The notes beneath the pieces are model-generated. The model saw only the letters and a program-made list of their open reading frames with translations. It searched no databases and was not told the DNA's origin. Of a DNA stretch of 64,000 bases, positions 11,650-23,700 are shown in pieces; position 1 is the first letter of the stretch, and every line of letters begins with the position of its first letter. Source of the stretch: Forficula auricularia (Eukaryota; Arthropoda; Insecta; Dermaptera; Forficulidae); contig JALMQS010000085.1 of assembly GCA_024734495.1 (NCBI GenBank), forward strand, positions 25,436,920 through 25,500,919. Direction: 5' to 3'. Made by a program: the position numbers and the translations under genes.

Positions 11650-11973
11650 CCAAGGGCCTCTCTACTCTACTCTCTAGTCAGCCAGCCAGCTCGACACAGA
11701 GGACATGGATGCTACACCGTTGGCGCACTATTCGAAGAAAATATTTATTATTTATTACCTACCAGCAATATGCATTAGTTTTTTCCTTTAATTAAGGTGA
11801 CCAATCGTACTCTTTTGTGAGTTTTATACTCCATCTATTGGAACTGTACTTCTTTTAAAATATCTACTCCAAAAATACTCCTTTCCATTCTTTTTTCATA
11901 CTCCTTTGTACTATTAAAAATAATAAAACTATAAAGAATTTTGTATGCAAATCCGAATCATTTGTATCTGTAC

Positions 11974-12389
11974 CAGTGGCGTAGCCAGACTTTTGGAGGC
12001 GGGTGGGGTAAAACTACTCTTACCAAAATTATTACGTTACAATTTATTTTTCTATTTTTGCAATGAGTTAATGTGATTTTACCAATATAATATAGTATTT
12101 TCTTATTTATTATACGCAATCTTGTAAATTTCCTATCTATTTGTATTGTAAACATAATAGTAAATTTACAATTTCTTTAACAGAGTAAGCACGGTGTGCG
12201 TTAAAATAAATTTTCTTTGATTAAACTATTTACTGACTTAAATAGCGGCCCACCAAACTTATAAATAAAAAAAACCTAAAAGGGTACTTATTTTACCCAA
12301 GTTTCTTGTTTTTTCCCCTTTTGATTTTGGTTAGATGTAAATAGTGAGATAGGGGGCTGGGCCTTCGTCCCCCCTTGGCTACGCCAATG
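11974..12389 (+). mobile_element. hAT-like MITE, TIR CAGTGGCGTAGCCAG
   Basis: Starts CAGTGGCGTAGCCAGAC and ends TTGGCTACGCCAATG (416 bp). A larger, interrupted relative occupies 16756-20283. No clear 8-bp target duplication is seen for this copy. Confidence 0.7.
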
Positions 12390-14690
12390 ATTTGTGGGTA
12401 CTATATAATACGTCGACCATAAAGAAATCAAATTATTTATTTTATTTTTTATTTATTTCACAAAGTATACAAACATGGAACCTTAGGTCCCACCTAGTGT
12501 TTATACATAATTTAGCAACAATATTTTACAAAGTTGGCAAAAGAGTTCACCAATACACAAATTTTGAAGGGGAAGGAAGAGAAAAAAAAATTAGAGAAAG
12601 ATTAGAAGACATAAAGGAAATAAGAGTAAGGAGTATCGGTTATTGGGATCCATAAAGAACGAAGACCTGAGAGCACCAAGAGTCGGGTTTGCATGAAATT
12701 TGGTTGGAAGTTCATTCCAAAGCCTATTATAATTATACCCAATTTTACTAAAATTAAGTTGAATCACGTGTTTCGTGGTATATTAAAAAATAATTTGAAT
12801 TCAAAAATATTAGAGTTATCGACAGAAAATACGATTGCGAATTTTGGTGGACGTAACCGAAGAGATTTCAATAATATACACACAAAACAAAAAGATCTAC
12901 TCAAGATAAATATTTTGTAACACAAACTGCAGGTTTAACAGTTTAATGGGGGATGCAAGTTTTGTTGTGAAGTGTGTGCGTTATTGGAAGAAAATTCAGA
13001 ATTATACAAAAAAATTCAAACAACATGAAATTTGGTTTTAAGAATTAAATTAAATTATTAGAATTACTAATTTTGATTTTATTTTAAAAATATATAGTCG
13101 AATGAAAAAGATTCAGTTTTTTTTCACAAACCAAATCACCATATCCAAAGAAATTCCATCCGTACTCCTTTTTGTACAAAAAATACTTGGTCACCTTAAT
13201 TTAATACAACTATATGGGTCGCGGCCCCATTTTGGGTCGAGTAAATAAATTTTGTTATCAAAATACGGATCAAAAAATGCTAAAGCCCTCTGTTTGATTC
13301 TTCATTTAATAAGAAACAAGTAGATCAATTTTATTATTATTTAGATTTAATTATTGTAATTATGTAGTTTTAATAAATGATAAAATTATTATAATAGGTT
13401 GTTTATATACTAAAGATTTGCTTAAAAATTAATTTGTTTATGATTTTTATTAGTATAGCTATATAATATGGGGTCTCAAAAAACTTCTCAGTCAAAATGG
13501 GATCGCGAATGAAAAAAGTTAAAGAAGCGTTGATTTAATACATATAGCTATTTTAATAGATAAATACCTTTTATATTTCTAGTTCATTCGATTCCAGAGA
13601 GATATTAATAAATGTTTAACTCAATATGAAAAGGTCTATAAAGATTTAACAAAAAACCAAACATATTTGTTATTACTGATTTCACTATCAAACCTTGTTC
13701 CTATAATTCATCAACCATCGAACCAGTATCGCATCAAAAGTACCATCGGGTGATGGAGGTGACATCACATCTTCAGTTTAAATCGGAGAATAGGTTTTTG
13801 AGTTGGTTTTGTTGTTATAATTAATACATTAGAAGTTTTTTCCTTTGAAACGGACTGGTTAATATAAAACTTGAGTATTGAATGGAAGACAGTCCAGGAA
13901 TAAATAAAAAGATGATTCCCAGTGAAAGAGGATTTATTGGAAAGTTTTCTTTTTACAGGTTTTAAACTGACGTTTCGAAGATCTTCCCCCCTTCTTCACT
14001 GTCTAGAATAATTAAATGGGATTGGCCATATGTACATAGTTTTTAAAAAATATAATCTAAAATCTACTCACTCAAAGGGTCAATGAAGGAAGCATGTAAT
14101 AATTTTCCTTCTTGTCTCCTTTTTCAGTTTTTAATTAATAAATAAAAGCGATGAAATTTGTTAATACAAACAATTTTAGATCACATTTTAATCAAAATAG
14201 TGATAAAATTGTATATAATTATATCTTATTTAAGTGAAAATGTTAAATAAACAATAGGAGCGTAGCCTTATTTGGACATCTTGTAACAGAATAAATTTTG
14301 TGTAATTTTTCCGTTTCTTAAAATTATCGGCAACACCGCCCGCCAGTAGTAGTAGCAGCTGTCCCTTCGGTTCCCACCTGGCTCCGGTCCTTATGGTATA
14401 CCTCCTTAATATAGTCGAGCTAGTTAGCGCCTATCTTTTATCCCTTCATACTTAATCACCTAAATGTTAAATTAATTAAAAATTAAACGAAGTCGGACAT
14501 GTATCTTTTTTCAGTAAAACCCTTGTTTTAAACTAAAGGTAGGTACGTTTCGTGAGACTTCATCATGCATTTGGTTCAAAATGTTTATAAACAAGTCTTG
14601 TTCAATCAATATCATAACATTTCTTTTTTTAAATCTTCCATTTAAAATTAATAATAACAATATTTATATTTTATATTAAGTACCTGGGTG
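12390..14690. other. Decayed repeats, no gene recognised
   Basis: Two moderate plus-strand frames (12392-12655 and 12693-12920) lie in AT-rich DNA with no recognised domain. Near 13920-14020 is a segment with GACGTTTCGAAGATCTTCCC, as found near the ends of some retroelements. Confidence 0.35.
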
Positions 14691-15220
14691 GGCCAAGCTC
14701 GGTAATGTTTAAGTTAGAGATATATAAATTATTTTTAATTTTTAATTCAGATAAAAAGATCATATGTCGATTTTTATTTGCAGCAAGAATTAAATAAAAT
14801 TCAATTTATTTTTTGGATCCACTCCGACCGTCATCAAGGCATCGCTGTGCACAAAGTTTTGAACCTAATTGCAATTAAAAATAATACTAATATTATACAG
14901 GAGGCTCCTTCCTTGACTCTTTTAAACCCTGAAGGAGGGACGATCTTCCGAATCGTCGAGTATTTTAAGAGGATGAAAATGACGTTCTAATAAATGGTTT
15001 ATACGGGATTTGTGGTTTTCATAATCATTGGGCTGGCTGCCTATTGTATGAATTCAGCAATGAGTTCTACTATTTCGTCTTCAATAGATTAAAATTCCTA
15101 ATTTTCATGTACCTACCTATAGGTAATAATATTTGTAATAAACTATTAGTGGGTTTTAAAAATAAAAAAATCAATTAATTAATAAAAAGAAAGAGAAAAA
15201 AATGTAATTATAAATTTTTT
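14690..15220 (+). repeat. Dispersed repeat with conserved 3' block
   Basis: AAGGAGGGACGATCTTCCGA, TAAGAGGATGAAAATGACG and CATTGGGCTG recur at 57778-57900. A 70-codon frame (14778-14990) ends inside it. The conservation is that of a repeat, not of a known gene. Confidence 0.5.
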
Positions 15221-15357
15221 GACACACGAATGTATGAATAATTACTTCAATTAAGAAAAAAGTAATCAAATTAAAGTTACCGAAGATGAGACTCTGATGA
15301 AAGTTTTCACTTTTTTTATTTACAAATGTGCAGGTGTCTTTAATTAGAATCTAATCG

Positions 15358-15650
15358 GGGGAAATGACTAAAAAGGGCACGGATAAAATGATATCCCTCT
15401 TCCTTTAAAGCTAAAGCATTGTATAAGGATGCCAAATAAAAGTCCAAATCTGTTTTAGACTAGTATAGAGATTAATTTCTTTATTTCTATTATTCTAGGA
15501 ATGAACGGCCTTTTGAATCTAGGTAAGAAAATATTAATTCGAACTGAATATCAGATTTAGATATTTATATAATTTAAAACTAATAATTAATTCGTAAGCC
15601 GAGTTTTGAAAAAGTGTTCACTTTTTCCTTCAATTTCATTTCAAAAACTA
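15358..15650 (+). repeat. Dispersed repeat ending in GAAAAAGT-hairpin
   Basis: Matches 50455-50750 throughout (GTAAGAAAATATTAA, GAATATCAGATTTAGAT). The end TTGAAAAAGTGTTCACTTTTTC is a hairpin also found near 3867, 16710, 50705 and 62920. Confidence 0.6.
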
Positions 15651-15659
15651 ATAATATAA

Positions 15660-16420
15660 TAAAATAATTATTTTATAAAAATATATTTGTAATTCTTGTA
15701 ATTATAATTTTCTATCATGAGTATTATTTTGATAATTTTTCTTATTCCTTTAACAATTCCCAAATAACTTAGATCCCGCAAGTTGAATATTTTACTGCGA
15801 ATACTGCTGATCAGGGCCGATCTTAACAAGCTCAGTACAAGCGAACCAAAATTAATGGAGCGGCCCACGCAGTCTTATTTTAATAAAAGTTGAAAAACAA
15901 AATCCAAGTCGCAAACAATAATAGTTTATAATAGGAATAATCTAAGAATAAACAATCCAATTCGCCTATTCCACTTAAATAACATTATAGTTATTTCCTA
16001 ATTTAGTATTATAATTTACATTCAGTGAGATTCTTCTTTAGCAAAGAACATTCATCATTTGGACAAGTAGTGTTTCACGTAAACCAGGCTTTACTGGGGA
16101 GGATTATTGAATTTATCTCGACAAAACAAATGCCATAGTAGAATGTTAAAATAAGTGGTACCTAATAAAATTCGATTTTTTTAATAAATTTCCTTAAGCA
16201 AAAAAGATGATAATTTGCCAGAAATACATTCTATGATGGAAATTCGACTTTTGTTAGGGACAAAGTTTTTTTTTCTAAAAATAAATATTTAATATCTTAG
16301 AAAATATCATTTTTTTCGAAAATCTATCTATATTCATAAAACATATAGTAAATACGCATAAATAAGCAGCTAACTTACAAAAATAAGTGAAATCCCAACA
16401 AAAACACTTGTGTAAAAAAG
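15660..16420. other. AT-rich, no gene seen
   Basis: No convincing frame or known repeat end. A 66-codon minus-strand frame (15668-15868) has no recognisable content. Confidence 0.4.
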
Positions 16421-16436
16421 GTCAAATTCCATTAAT

Positions 16437-16530
16437 TAACCGTTTACCAAAAAAGTAGTGAGATCTAATGTACTACCAAGTTCAACATCACCAATTGACA
16501 TTAGATCTCACTACTTTTTTTGGCAAACAG
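16437..16530. repeat. Hairpin: AAGTAGTGAGATCTAATGT inverted repeat
   Basis: ACCAAAAAAGTAGTGAGATC and its inverse GATCTCACTACTTTTTTTGG enclose about 28 bp. The same arm sequence forms the terminal arms of the 2-kb element at 59225-61202. Confidence 0.8.
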
Positions 16531-17032
16531 TTTTTATATTATTCGAACTTGGCCTAAATCTATAAATGGTATATGTTTATTTGCAGACGACAACCTCATT
16601 GATTTCTCTTTATGAAGAAAATATTAAATCGAAATAAAATAAATATCCGATTTAGATATTTATCATTTAATATTATAAATTCCCTGAAACTGCAACCAGC
16701 GTACCAAGTCTTGAAAAAGTTTCCCTTTTTATTCCAATTCATTCCCCCATCTGGTCCGTGGCGTAGCTAGACTTTTGAGGCGGGAGGGGAAAAGCTGCTC
16801 TGAGGGCGCTAATCGTTACCCTGACCAAAATTATTTGAACTAAGCGATTTTTTTTCTTTTTTCTAGGCAGACAATATGTCCATTAAAAATTACGATTTTA
16901 CAATTTTATTTATAGAGTTGACCAACCAAAAATATATTCTTACTTGAACCAAGCAAAACATATATTTTAAATAATACAATGAATACTGTACATAATAATA
17001 TTTTGTTTTAAAATTATTTCGTGACGGTGTAT

Positions 17033-17359
17033 ATATGTTGCTGTAAAAACCCCTGGTAAAAACGGGTTCTTACTGGTTAAAGCGCGTTTCACTGAATACC
17101 TTTGTGGCAACTAGAATTTATTGATGTTGGTTGAGTTTGGTCCAAAGGACTAGAATCTTCATTTTTGACCTTCCGCCTCATTTTGGGTGTTTATTTTCAA
17201 AATGAGGCGGAAGGTCAAAACGAAGATTCTAGTCCTTTGGACCAAACTCAACCAACATCAATAAATTCTACTAGTAGTTGCCAGAAAGGTATTCATTGAA
17301 ACGCGTTTTAACTATTAAGAACCCGTTCTTACTAAAAACGGGTTTTTAGTGCAACATAT
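17033..17359. mobile_element. Near-perfect palindrome (about 325 bp)
   Basis: The arms match almost base for base, for example GGTCCAAAGGACTAGAATCT and AGATTCTAGTCCTTTGGACC, and ACCTTCCGCCTCATTTTG and CAAAATGAGGCGGAAGGT. The loop is about 14 bp. No ORF. Confidence 0.9.
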
Positions 17360-17742
17360 ATAATATAAACTCAAATGAAGTGAAAAAACAAATTATGAAA
17401 ATTAGTAATATAAAAAAATTTTTTTTCAAAAATCAAAACACAATTTACATCGGACTTATAAAATGCTGCAAGTTCCATTAAACAATTATTATTACTTTCT
17501 GATATCGTCAAAAATTCAGTCTCTAACATATGAACTTATTTGCAAAATTAAAAAAATCTTCAAATCTTTTAGTTAAAGTTTGTGCAAAAATATCCAGGGT
17601 GATATAAAATGTATTCGCTTTAAATTTTTGTCTAGGGCAGTTTTCCTTTTAATCATCTGATCATTCATTTTTTGATTCTTTTAATAGCATTAAACCGACT
17701 TAAAGAGCGGTCCACCAAACATATATAAAAAAAAAAAAAAAA

Positions 17743-17880
17743 ACACGCTTCTAAAAAGTACAAAATAATGTAATACTTAATCAAAAAGTGTGGGGCGCAG
17801 AAACTTTTAAATTAATTTCGACAAAGTGCCCCACGCTTTTTGATTAAGTGTTAGACAATTTTGTACTTTTGAAGCTAGTC
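17743..17880. repeat. Hairpin element
   Basis: AAAAGTACAAAAT...CTTAATCAAAAAGTGTGGGGC is repeated inverted as GCCCCACGCTTTTTGATTAA...ATTTTGTACTTTT. Confidence 0.85.
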
Positions 17881-17884
17881 CGGT

Positions 17885-18775
17885 TAACGAATGGGTTATA
17901 GAAAACATTTTATATGAGAGAATTTTTTTCTTATGGAATGTGTTTGGGCTAGTTAGGAGGTAAAAATACTAAAAGTCCCCAGTCCTAGCTAACGGGCTTA
18001 GGGGTAGAAAGGGGTGGAAATGCCCCGTTTTTTGGTTTTTTAATTATATCTCTAAAAGGGTGGGTCGTAGAGAAAAAGCTATTCTTAGCAAAATAAAAGC
18101 TTTTTCGGCCACCAAAAGCTGTCCCCCACACTTTCGAGTTCGCAAACTTAGATTTAGCATACCCACACCATACCAAACGATCCTAGAAAAAAAATATTTT
18201 CCCGCAATTAATGTAAGCTGAAACCCCTATATACTGGGCTATTGCTGGGTTTTCTAACAAAATGTATAATTCGACCTGAAATTTTTAAATTGCTATAACT
18301 CCAGACGATTTGAAGATAAAATCATAAATGTATATATAATTTTAAAGGAAATTCAATGCTCTACAACTTCGTTTCTGAAGAGTTTTACTGTAAAACGAAA
18401 GGATGAGGTGATAGAGACAAAAGTTTACGAAAAATATAGGAAATTTTATTTTTTTCATACATAAACGATATTCCTGGGGGAATATCTCAAAAACCAAAAG
18501 GAATAGAGAAAAATTACATTGAAGCAATCTTGTGGTAAATATTATAAGCTTTTATTTTGCTGAGAGTAACTTTTTCTCTTTGACCTACCGTTTTAGAGAT
18601 ATAAGCAAAAAACCAAAAAACGGGACATTTCCACCCCCTTCCACCCCTAAGCCCGGTAGCTAAGACTGGGGACTTTCAGTATTTTTACCTTCTAACTAGC
18701 CCAAACACATTCCATAAGAAAAAAATTATCTCCTATAAAATGTTTTCTATACCCCTTTTTGAACGTTCGTTGACT
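17885..18775. mobile_element. Foldback element, arms about 230 bp
   Basis: Left arm blocks AATGTGTTTGGGCTAGTTA and GGGCTTAGGGGTAGAAAGGG recur inverted as TAACTAGCCCAAACACATT-like and CCCCTTCCACCCCTAAGCCC near 18640-18715. The central 400 bp is unique here. No transposase ORF. Confidence 0.85.
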
Positions 18776-18894
18776 GGACATGGGTGTTTTTTAGTTTTTT
18801 TAAAATTAATCTATTTTTTTTACTTTTTAGTTTTAATTATTTTTATAGAGAAAAGTTTGTGGAATTTAACAGAATGAAATGTTTTTTATATATA

Positions 18895-19838
18895 ACTAGC
18901 TGCAAGGCCGCCTTCGGCGGCCCTCTTGGTAGCCAGGGGGCGCCCCCTGGATCCCCAACCCACGAACCCCACCCTCATACCCCACTCCCAACCATCACCC
19001 CCCCCCCCCGAACCCCACCCAGCACTTCCCACCCCCGCACTATGCACCCGTGCTCAACCACCGCCCCCCACACCCCGCACCCCAGCCCCCAACCATCCAC
19101 TCCACCCTGCACCCCCCGGACCCCATCCCGTGCCCTCCACCCACCGCACCCCACCCTAGCACCATCACTCCACCCCGGCACCCAGTTTTTTTCATTTCTA
19201 GCCTTCTAGTGACCCACAGATTTAGTATATAAAATTTGGTTAAGTTGGCTCTAAGGTTAAGAATTTTCATTTTTTGATCCCCCCCCCCCATTTTGGGTGG
19301 TTAGTTTTTGCATTTCTAGCCTTCCAGTGACCCACAGATTATGTATACAAAATTTGGTTGAGTTTGGTCAAAGAGCAAGAATTTTCATATTTTGACCCTC
19401 CCCCCCTTTTTGGGTGGTTTTTTGGGGGAATTTTTTAAACAAAAGTTGTCAGAAATCACATCCCCTACAACTATGCTCATAATAAAATTTGCCGTAGAGT
19501 TAATAGTTTAGGAGTCATTTGATAATTTTCATTCGTGCCCCCCCCCCCCCAAAACCCTTTCTCGGGGTCAAAATATCAAAACGTTATATAGCTAAAAACC
19601 TAAGTTAGAAGACATATGATGTAAATATGAAATTTCATAATAATCCCTTCAGCCGTTTTTACGTGAATCGTGAGCAACTTTTCGGAAACCACGCAAACAT
19701 ACAGGCAGACATACAGACAGGAATTTTGTTGAGGGTGTTTTCGTTCATAACTTTGCCTGAAACGTGTGCAACCAAAAGTTGGCGTGATTTGGAGCAATGT
19801 ACATACCAAACCTTAATTTTATATATATATATAGGTAT
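18895..19838 (-). mobile_element. Helitron-like element, 3' end with hairpin and CTAGT
   Basis: On the minus strand the end reads a 7-bp GC hairpin (GGCCGCC-GAA-GGCGGCC, 18922-18906), six bases, then CTAGT (18899-18895) and T. This is the classic Helitron terminus. The interior has a C-rich tract at 18955-19185 and a CAAACATACAGGCAGACATACAGA-like block near 19700. Flanking copies of GTTTGTGGAATTTAACAGAA lie at about 18856 and 19889. Confidence 0.6.
18955..19185 (+). repeat. C-rich low-complexity tract
   Basis: About 230 bp of C-rich, G-poor sequence (CCCCAACCCACGAACCCC type) with many C3-C12 runs. Proline-rich frames on the plus strand and glycine-rich frames on the minus strand are by-products of composition. 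Confidence 0.9.
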
Positions 19839-19977
19839 ATAGATTTCATTTAAATTGAGTAGGTAAACAATTATTTTTATATAGAAATGTTTGTGGAATT
19901 TAACAGAACAAAAGTCACATAAATAGATACATACAGGGGAACCTAATATAAAGTGTGTGTAATAAATAAATATACCC

Positions 19978-20141
19978 GAAGGGTGAACCGCGATTGGAAT
20001 TAGGTGTACACATCTTTGGAATTATGTGGAATTATTTTGGAATTCATTAGATAATCCCCCTTCATCTATTGTCTTCTACTTGGAAATGAAAGAGGAAGTG
20101 GAAGTAGGTGTACATGATATTAGGTCTCGGTTCACCCCTCG
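19978..20141 (+). mobile_element. MITE, family GGGGTGAACCGCGA, copy 3
   Basis: Left end GAAGGGTGAACCGCGATTGG, right end TCTCGGTTCACCCCTCG. It is nested in the interrupted hAT-like element 16756-20283. Confidence 0.85.
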
Positions 20142-20299
20142 AAAAAACCTAAAAAGCTACTAATTTTTCCAGGTTTCTTGTTTGTTCCCTTTTGATTTCG
20201 GTTACATGTAAATAGTGAGAGCGGGTGGACTCTAAAGATAGGGGGTGGGGGTCCGCCTTCCCCCCCCCTGGCTATGCTCACTGCATCAGATATAAAAAA

Positions 20300-20599
20300 C
20301 TAAACTAATCTAAGGATCCCTCCTTGGTTCGGATTCATAGCCAGCGCTCTTCCTCAATTGCTCGGCCGGGCCGCGCCGCGCCGCCGATCTTTTATCATCG
20401 GAGACGTGACTGGTGGCGCCCTCCAAGCGACAAGCTTACAAGCCACAAATTGCAATCCCTCTGCTCTCAACAACTTAGATCTCATCCTTCTTCTTTTGTT
20501 CATTCTAAAAATTTTTATACTTGTTCAATTAAATTATATTCATTTCATTTTGAAATCATTTGAGAAACAAATTTTCTTGTTTAGATAAATCATCTACAG
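20300..20599 (+). promoter_or_regulatory. Putative CCT3 promoter and non-coding first exon
   Basis: A short GC-rich island (around 20340-20450, with CpG-rich GCCGCGCCGCGCC-type sequence) sits in otherwise AT-rich DNA just upstream of CCT3. The stretch ends CATCTACAG/gtttga at 20599/20600. A matching acceptor, ttattttag, ends at 20659, nine bases before the start codon. This suggests a 5' UTR exon and a 60-bp intron like the other small introns here. The transcription start cannot be placed. Short open frames in this stretch do not look like real proteins. Confidence 0.5.
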
Positions 20600-20659
20600 G
20601 TTTGAAACAATAAATTTAATTATTGTATTGTATAAAATTAAATCTTGTTTTTATTTTAG
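20600..20659 (+). other. Predicted 60-bp intron in CCT3 5' UTR
   Basis: GT at 20600 follows CAG, and the pyrimidine-rich tract ends in ttttag at 20659. Its size matches the other small introns of the gene (63-67 bp). It lies wholly upstream of the ATG at 20669. Confidence 0.45.
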
Positions 20660-20668
20660 GAGCTAAAC

Positions 20669-20705
20669 ATGTTTGGGTCTCAGCAAGCACCGATTCTTGT
20701 TTTAA
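20669..20705 (+). CDS. CCT3: CCT3 coding exon 1
   Basis: This exon encodes MFGSQQAPILVL plus the first base of a serine codon. The ATG was chosen because the peptide aligns with the start of insect CCT3 and an acceptor lies nine bases upstream. The next in-frame codons after 20705 run into a stop within the intron, so splicing is required. Confidence 0.85.
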
Positions 20706-23700
20706 GTAATTATCAATAAATCAAATATCTCAAAGTAACAAATTTAATTAATCTCTATCTTGTTTTAAGTCAGAATACGAAACGTAGTACCGGCCGTAAA
20801 GTTCAAAAAGAAAATATCTCTGCAGCCAAAGTAAGAAGCAATCACGTTTTTCAAATCTAACCTAATTTTGCATTTTTTTACCTTACCATAAATGGTATTT
20901 CTTATTGGGTTTTGATAGAATAAATTTTCCATTCATTTTATTGTCTTTTTATCTGTATTAATATTCTTGATTTAAAAAAATTATTTTGTGCAATTTTTTG
21001 TTTTCTACAATCTATATTTTCTCAAAGACAAAGAAAATATCTTTTTAAATTATTTAAAAATGTCCTTTGACTATATTTGAGATAAGAATTTTGTAAAATT
21101 GTATAAAAAAGGATTTTTATAAATGAACATGGGCTAAACTAGATCCGAAACATGAATTATGCGAGGGTGAACCGCGACCTAAAATCGTGTACACCTACTT
21201 CCCTTTCATTTCCAAGTAGAAGACAATAGATTATCTAATCACTTCCAAAGTAATTCCAAAGACGGTGTACACCTAATTCCAATCGCGGTCCACCCCTCGG
21301 TATTAAATAAAATAATTTTTTTTTCAAAACCATGACAAGTTTTTAATTATATGGATTGGATAAAAGAATGAAAAATTGTACATAATTATAATTAATCTTC
21401 CCTCTTGAACAAAAGAATTGAAACTTTCAACTCGTATGATTTATAAAAAAATTTCGGGCCAAGCCACCCACACAGATTAAATTAAAAATTAATTCAAAGT
21501 TTCTTTAAAGTAACAGGACAAAAGTTTCCAAGTCATCTATTATATTTCACCAACAAACCTTCAACATAATGAAATCAAGTTGTAAAGTGAATTTTTTGTA
21601 CAACTTTCTATAGTAAATTTATCAATTATTAAGGATCTTTTATTAATCTAATTTTTGGCTTTATAATATGTAGTCTGGTGAATTAGTGTAATTGTTCAGA
21701 AAAAAATTGATATTTTTGCTCCTTTTTTTAAATATCTCAAACTATTCTGCTAAAAAAATGTTAATCCAAGTATGAAGCCAATGCCTACAAAAAGGTCTAT
21801 AGAGAACAACGAAAAAGTAATATTTTTAGAGATATTAATTATTATTTCAAAATGTTGGTGTGAGTAGGTTTGCGACCAGTTGTATGTCGGTTGGTAAAGT
21901 CTTTGTAAAAGTTGACAAAGGATAAAACCTTGGAATTACTTTGATGCCCAATCAGATGACACGCACTTTCATCTGATTGGCCATCCCGCCGGGCAGAAGG
22001 TGAATTCTAAGGTTTTACCCTTTGTCAACTTTTACAAAGACTTTCACCAACCGACATTCAACTGGCCCTTAGTGAATGTCAAATATGTGTGCGTTCTATT
22101 TTAAAAATAAATTTCATATTTACTTTTATACACTCACGAGCAAAGAAATGGAATCACCTCCCTTGAGAGTATTAAATGTAATTTTCATTCTCAAATATAA
22201 TAATATAATATATTTCCATTAGGTTATCATTCTACATTTATTTTATGCCTCCTCTACACTATGATCCAACTTGGGCCATTTCAAGCCAACGCCAATGTGT
22301 AGAGGGGGGTTGACTTGTATTGGTAATTGGTTGACTCTGGCGATGGTTGGCCTTCGGAGCGGTTTTTTCGATATGTCAATGAGGGTCAATGTTAAGCCAC
22401 GAAAGTGCGCAGTGGCTAGGGGTCGTTTCCATAAGGCCATAGACATTGGCCCAACTCTTGGACCACTGTGTAGAGGCACTGTCAAATTAACTCGTTTTAC
22501 TGGTGGCCAACAAGGCCAACATATTTGGCTCACGTTAGGACATACTATAGAGGGCCCATTAAATGCTGAAAAATGAAACTTGTAGAAAAAATATTTAAAT
22601 TTTTAATAAATTACAAAGAAACATACAAAGTATCATTGAATAAATGAAAAGAGAGTGATTCCATTTCTTTGCTCGTGATTCTATATTGAGGACATTTTTC
22701 TAAAAATAACTAATATCATTTTTACAATCTTTACTATATAAGGCCTCGCGGCTCTAACGCTGTGATTTTGCTTAATTTTTTTTTTACTTTTTACTTTATC
22801 CAAGCAAGGCATGGTTATTGGGTAAAGTATTCAAATCGGTTTCGCGCCAAGCGCGACTTCAAAGGTTCCTCAAGTAAAGACTACGGAACCCATGGTATCA
22901 ATCAAAGTCACAAATTGTAGTATTCATTCAGGTTGGATTTTAGCACGTGACGGTTTTGCCAAAAGTTACAGGGGGTCTCGTCTTATTTTTTCATTTAGTC
23001 TATGCGGGTGGCTGAATGTACTAATACTCGTATGTTACCCGTTTTTTTCGTCGACTATTTTTTCCACACCGTTCAATCGAATGAAATGAAATTGAAAATC
23101 TACCTTTCCTTTAACAAAATGAAGCGCTGATTAGTTTTTGGTACATATCGGCCCACCAACATTAGTACTTTATTCTATAACTTTTTTAGTTTTTTCTTAA
23201 TGTCTTGAAAAAGACTTAACCAATTTTGATGAAATTTAATATTCTAAATAAGTATCTTGAGGATCACAAAAAAGGTTATATAAAGTTTTTAGGAAAATTA
23301 CATTTTAAAGAACCTAACTCTACAGTAAGATAGTACTTAGTTTTAAATTGTTTAAAATTTATTTATTTTGTCGATTTATGTGATTAATAATAAAGGAATA
23401 AACATATTAATATTTCAAATGTGTATGGATAAAGTCTAGCAACGATCCGAGGGTCACAAATTGTACTATTCATTCAGGTTGAATTTTAGCACGTGACGGT
23501 TTTGGCAGAAATTACATGGGCTCTCGTCCAAAGGCCAAAAAGTTCGATTTTTTCATTTAGATTAATAAAGATGTAACTCATCCTAAAAATAAGGTGATAT
23601 ACCGGAATTCTCTTATTGGATTGTTCAAGTGAATATAAAAAAGGAGAAAGTCAAACTATTATAGAACTTCTCAACGAAATTGATTTTTCAGGAGAGAGAT

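Larger units (their letters stand above)
16756..20283 (+). mobile_element. Interrupted hAT-like element split by nested insertions
   Basis: The left piece (16756 to about 17740) and right piece (about 20145-20283) match the two halves of the intact MITE at 11974-12389. The shared internal point is GCGGTCCACCAAAC...AAAAACC. The flanks CATCTGGT (16748-16755) and CATCAGAT (20284-20291) agree at 6 of 8 bases, as expected for an old hAT target duplication. About 2.4 kb of later insertions lies between the pieces, and further insertions lie inside the left piece. Confidence 0.6.

Noticed and set aside
13940..13995. Possible hammerhead on the minus strand (GAAACGTCAG after TCTTC)
   Set aside because: The CTGANGA core is missing (CAGTGAAGA) and there is no loop for stem III.
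18784..19291. Proline-rich and glycine-rich frames on both strands
   Set aside because: They come from a C-rich low-complexity tract inside a Helitron-like element.
22243..22576. Two overlapping frames of about 100 codons on opposite strands
   Set aside because: They mirror each other across a MITE nested in a Tc1-like MITE; no domain and no splice context.
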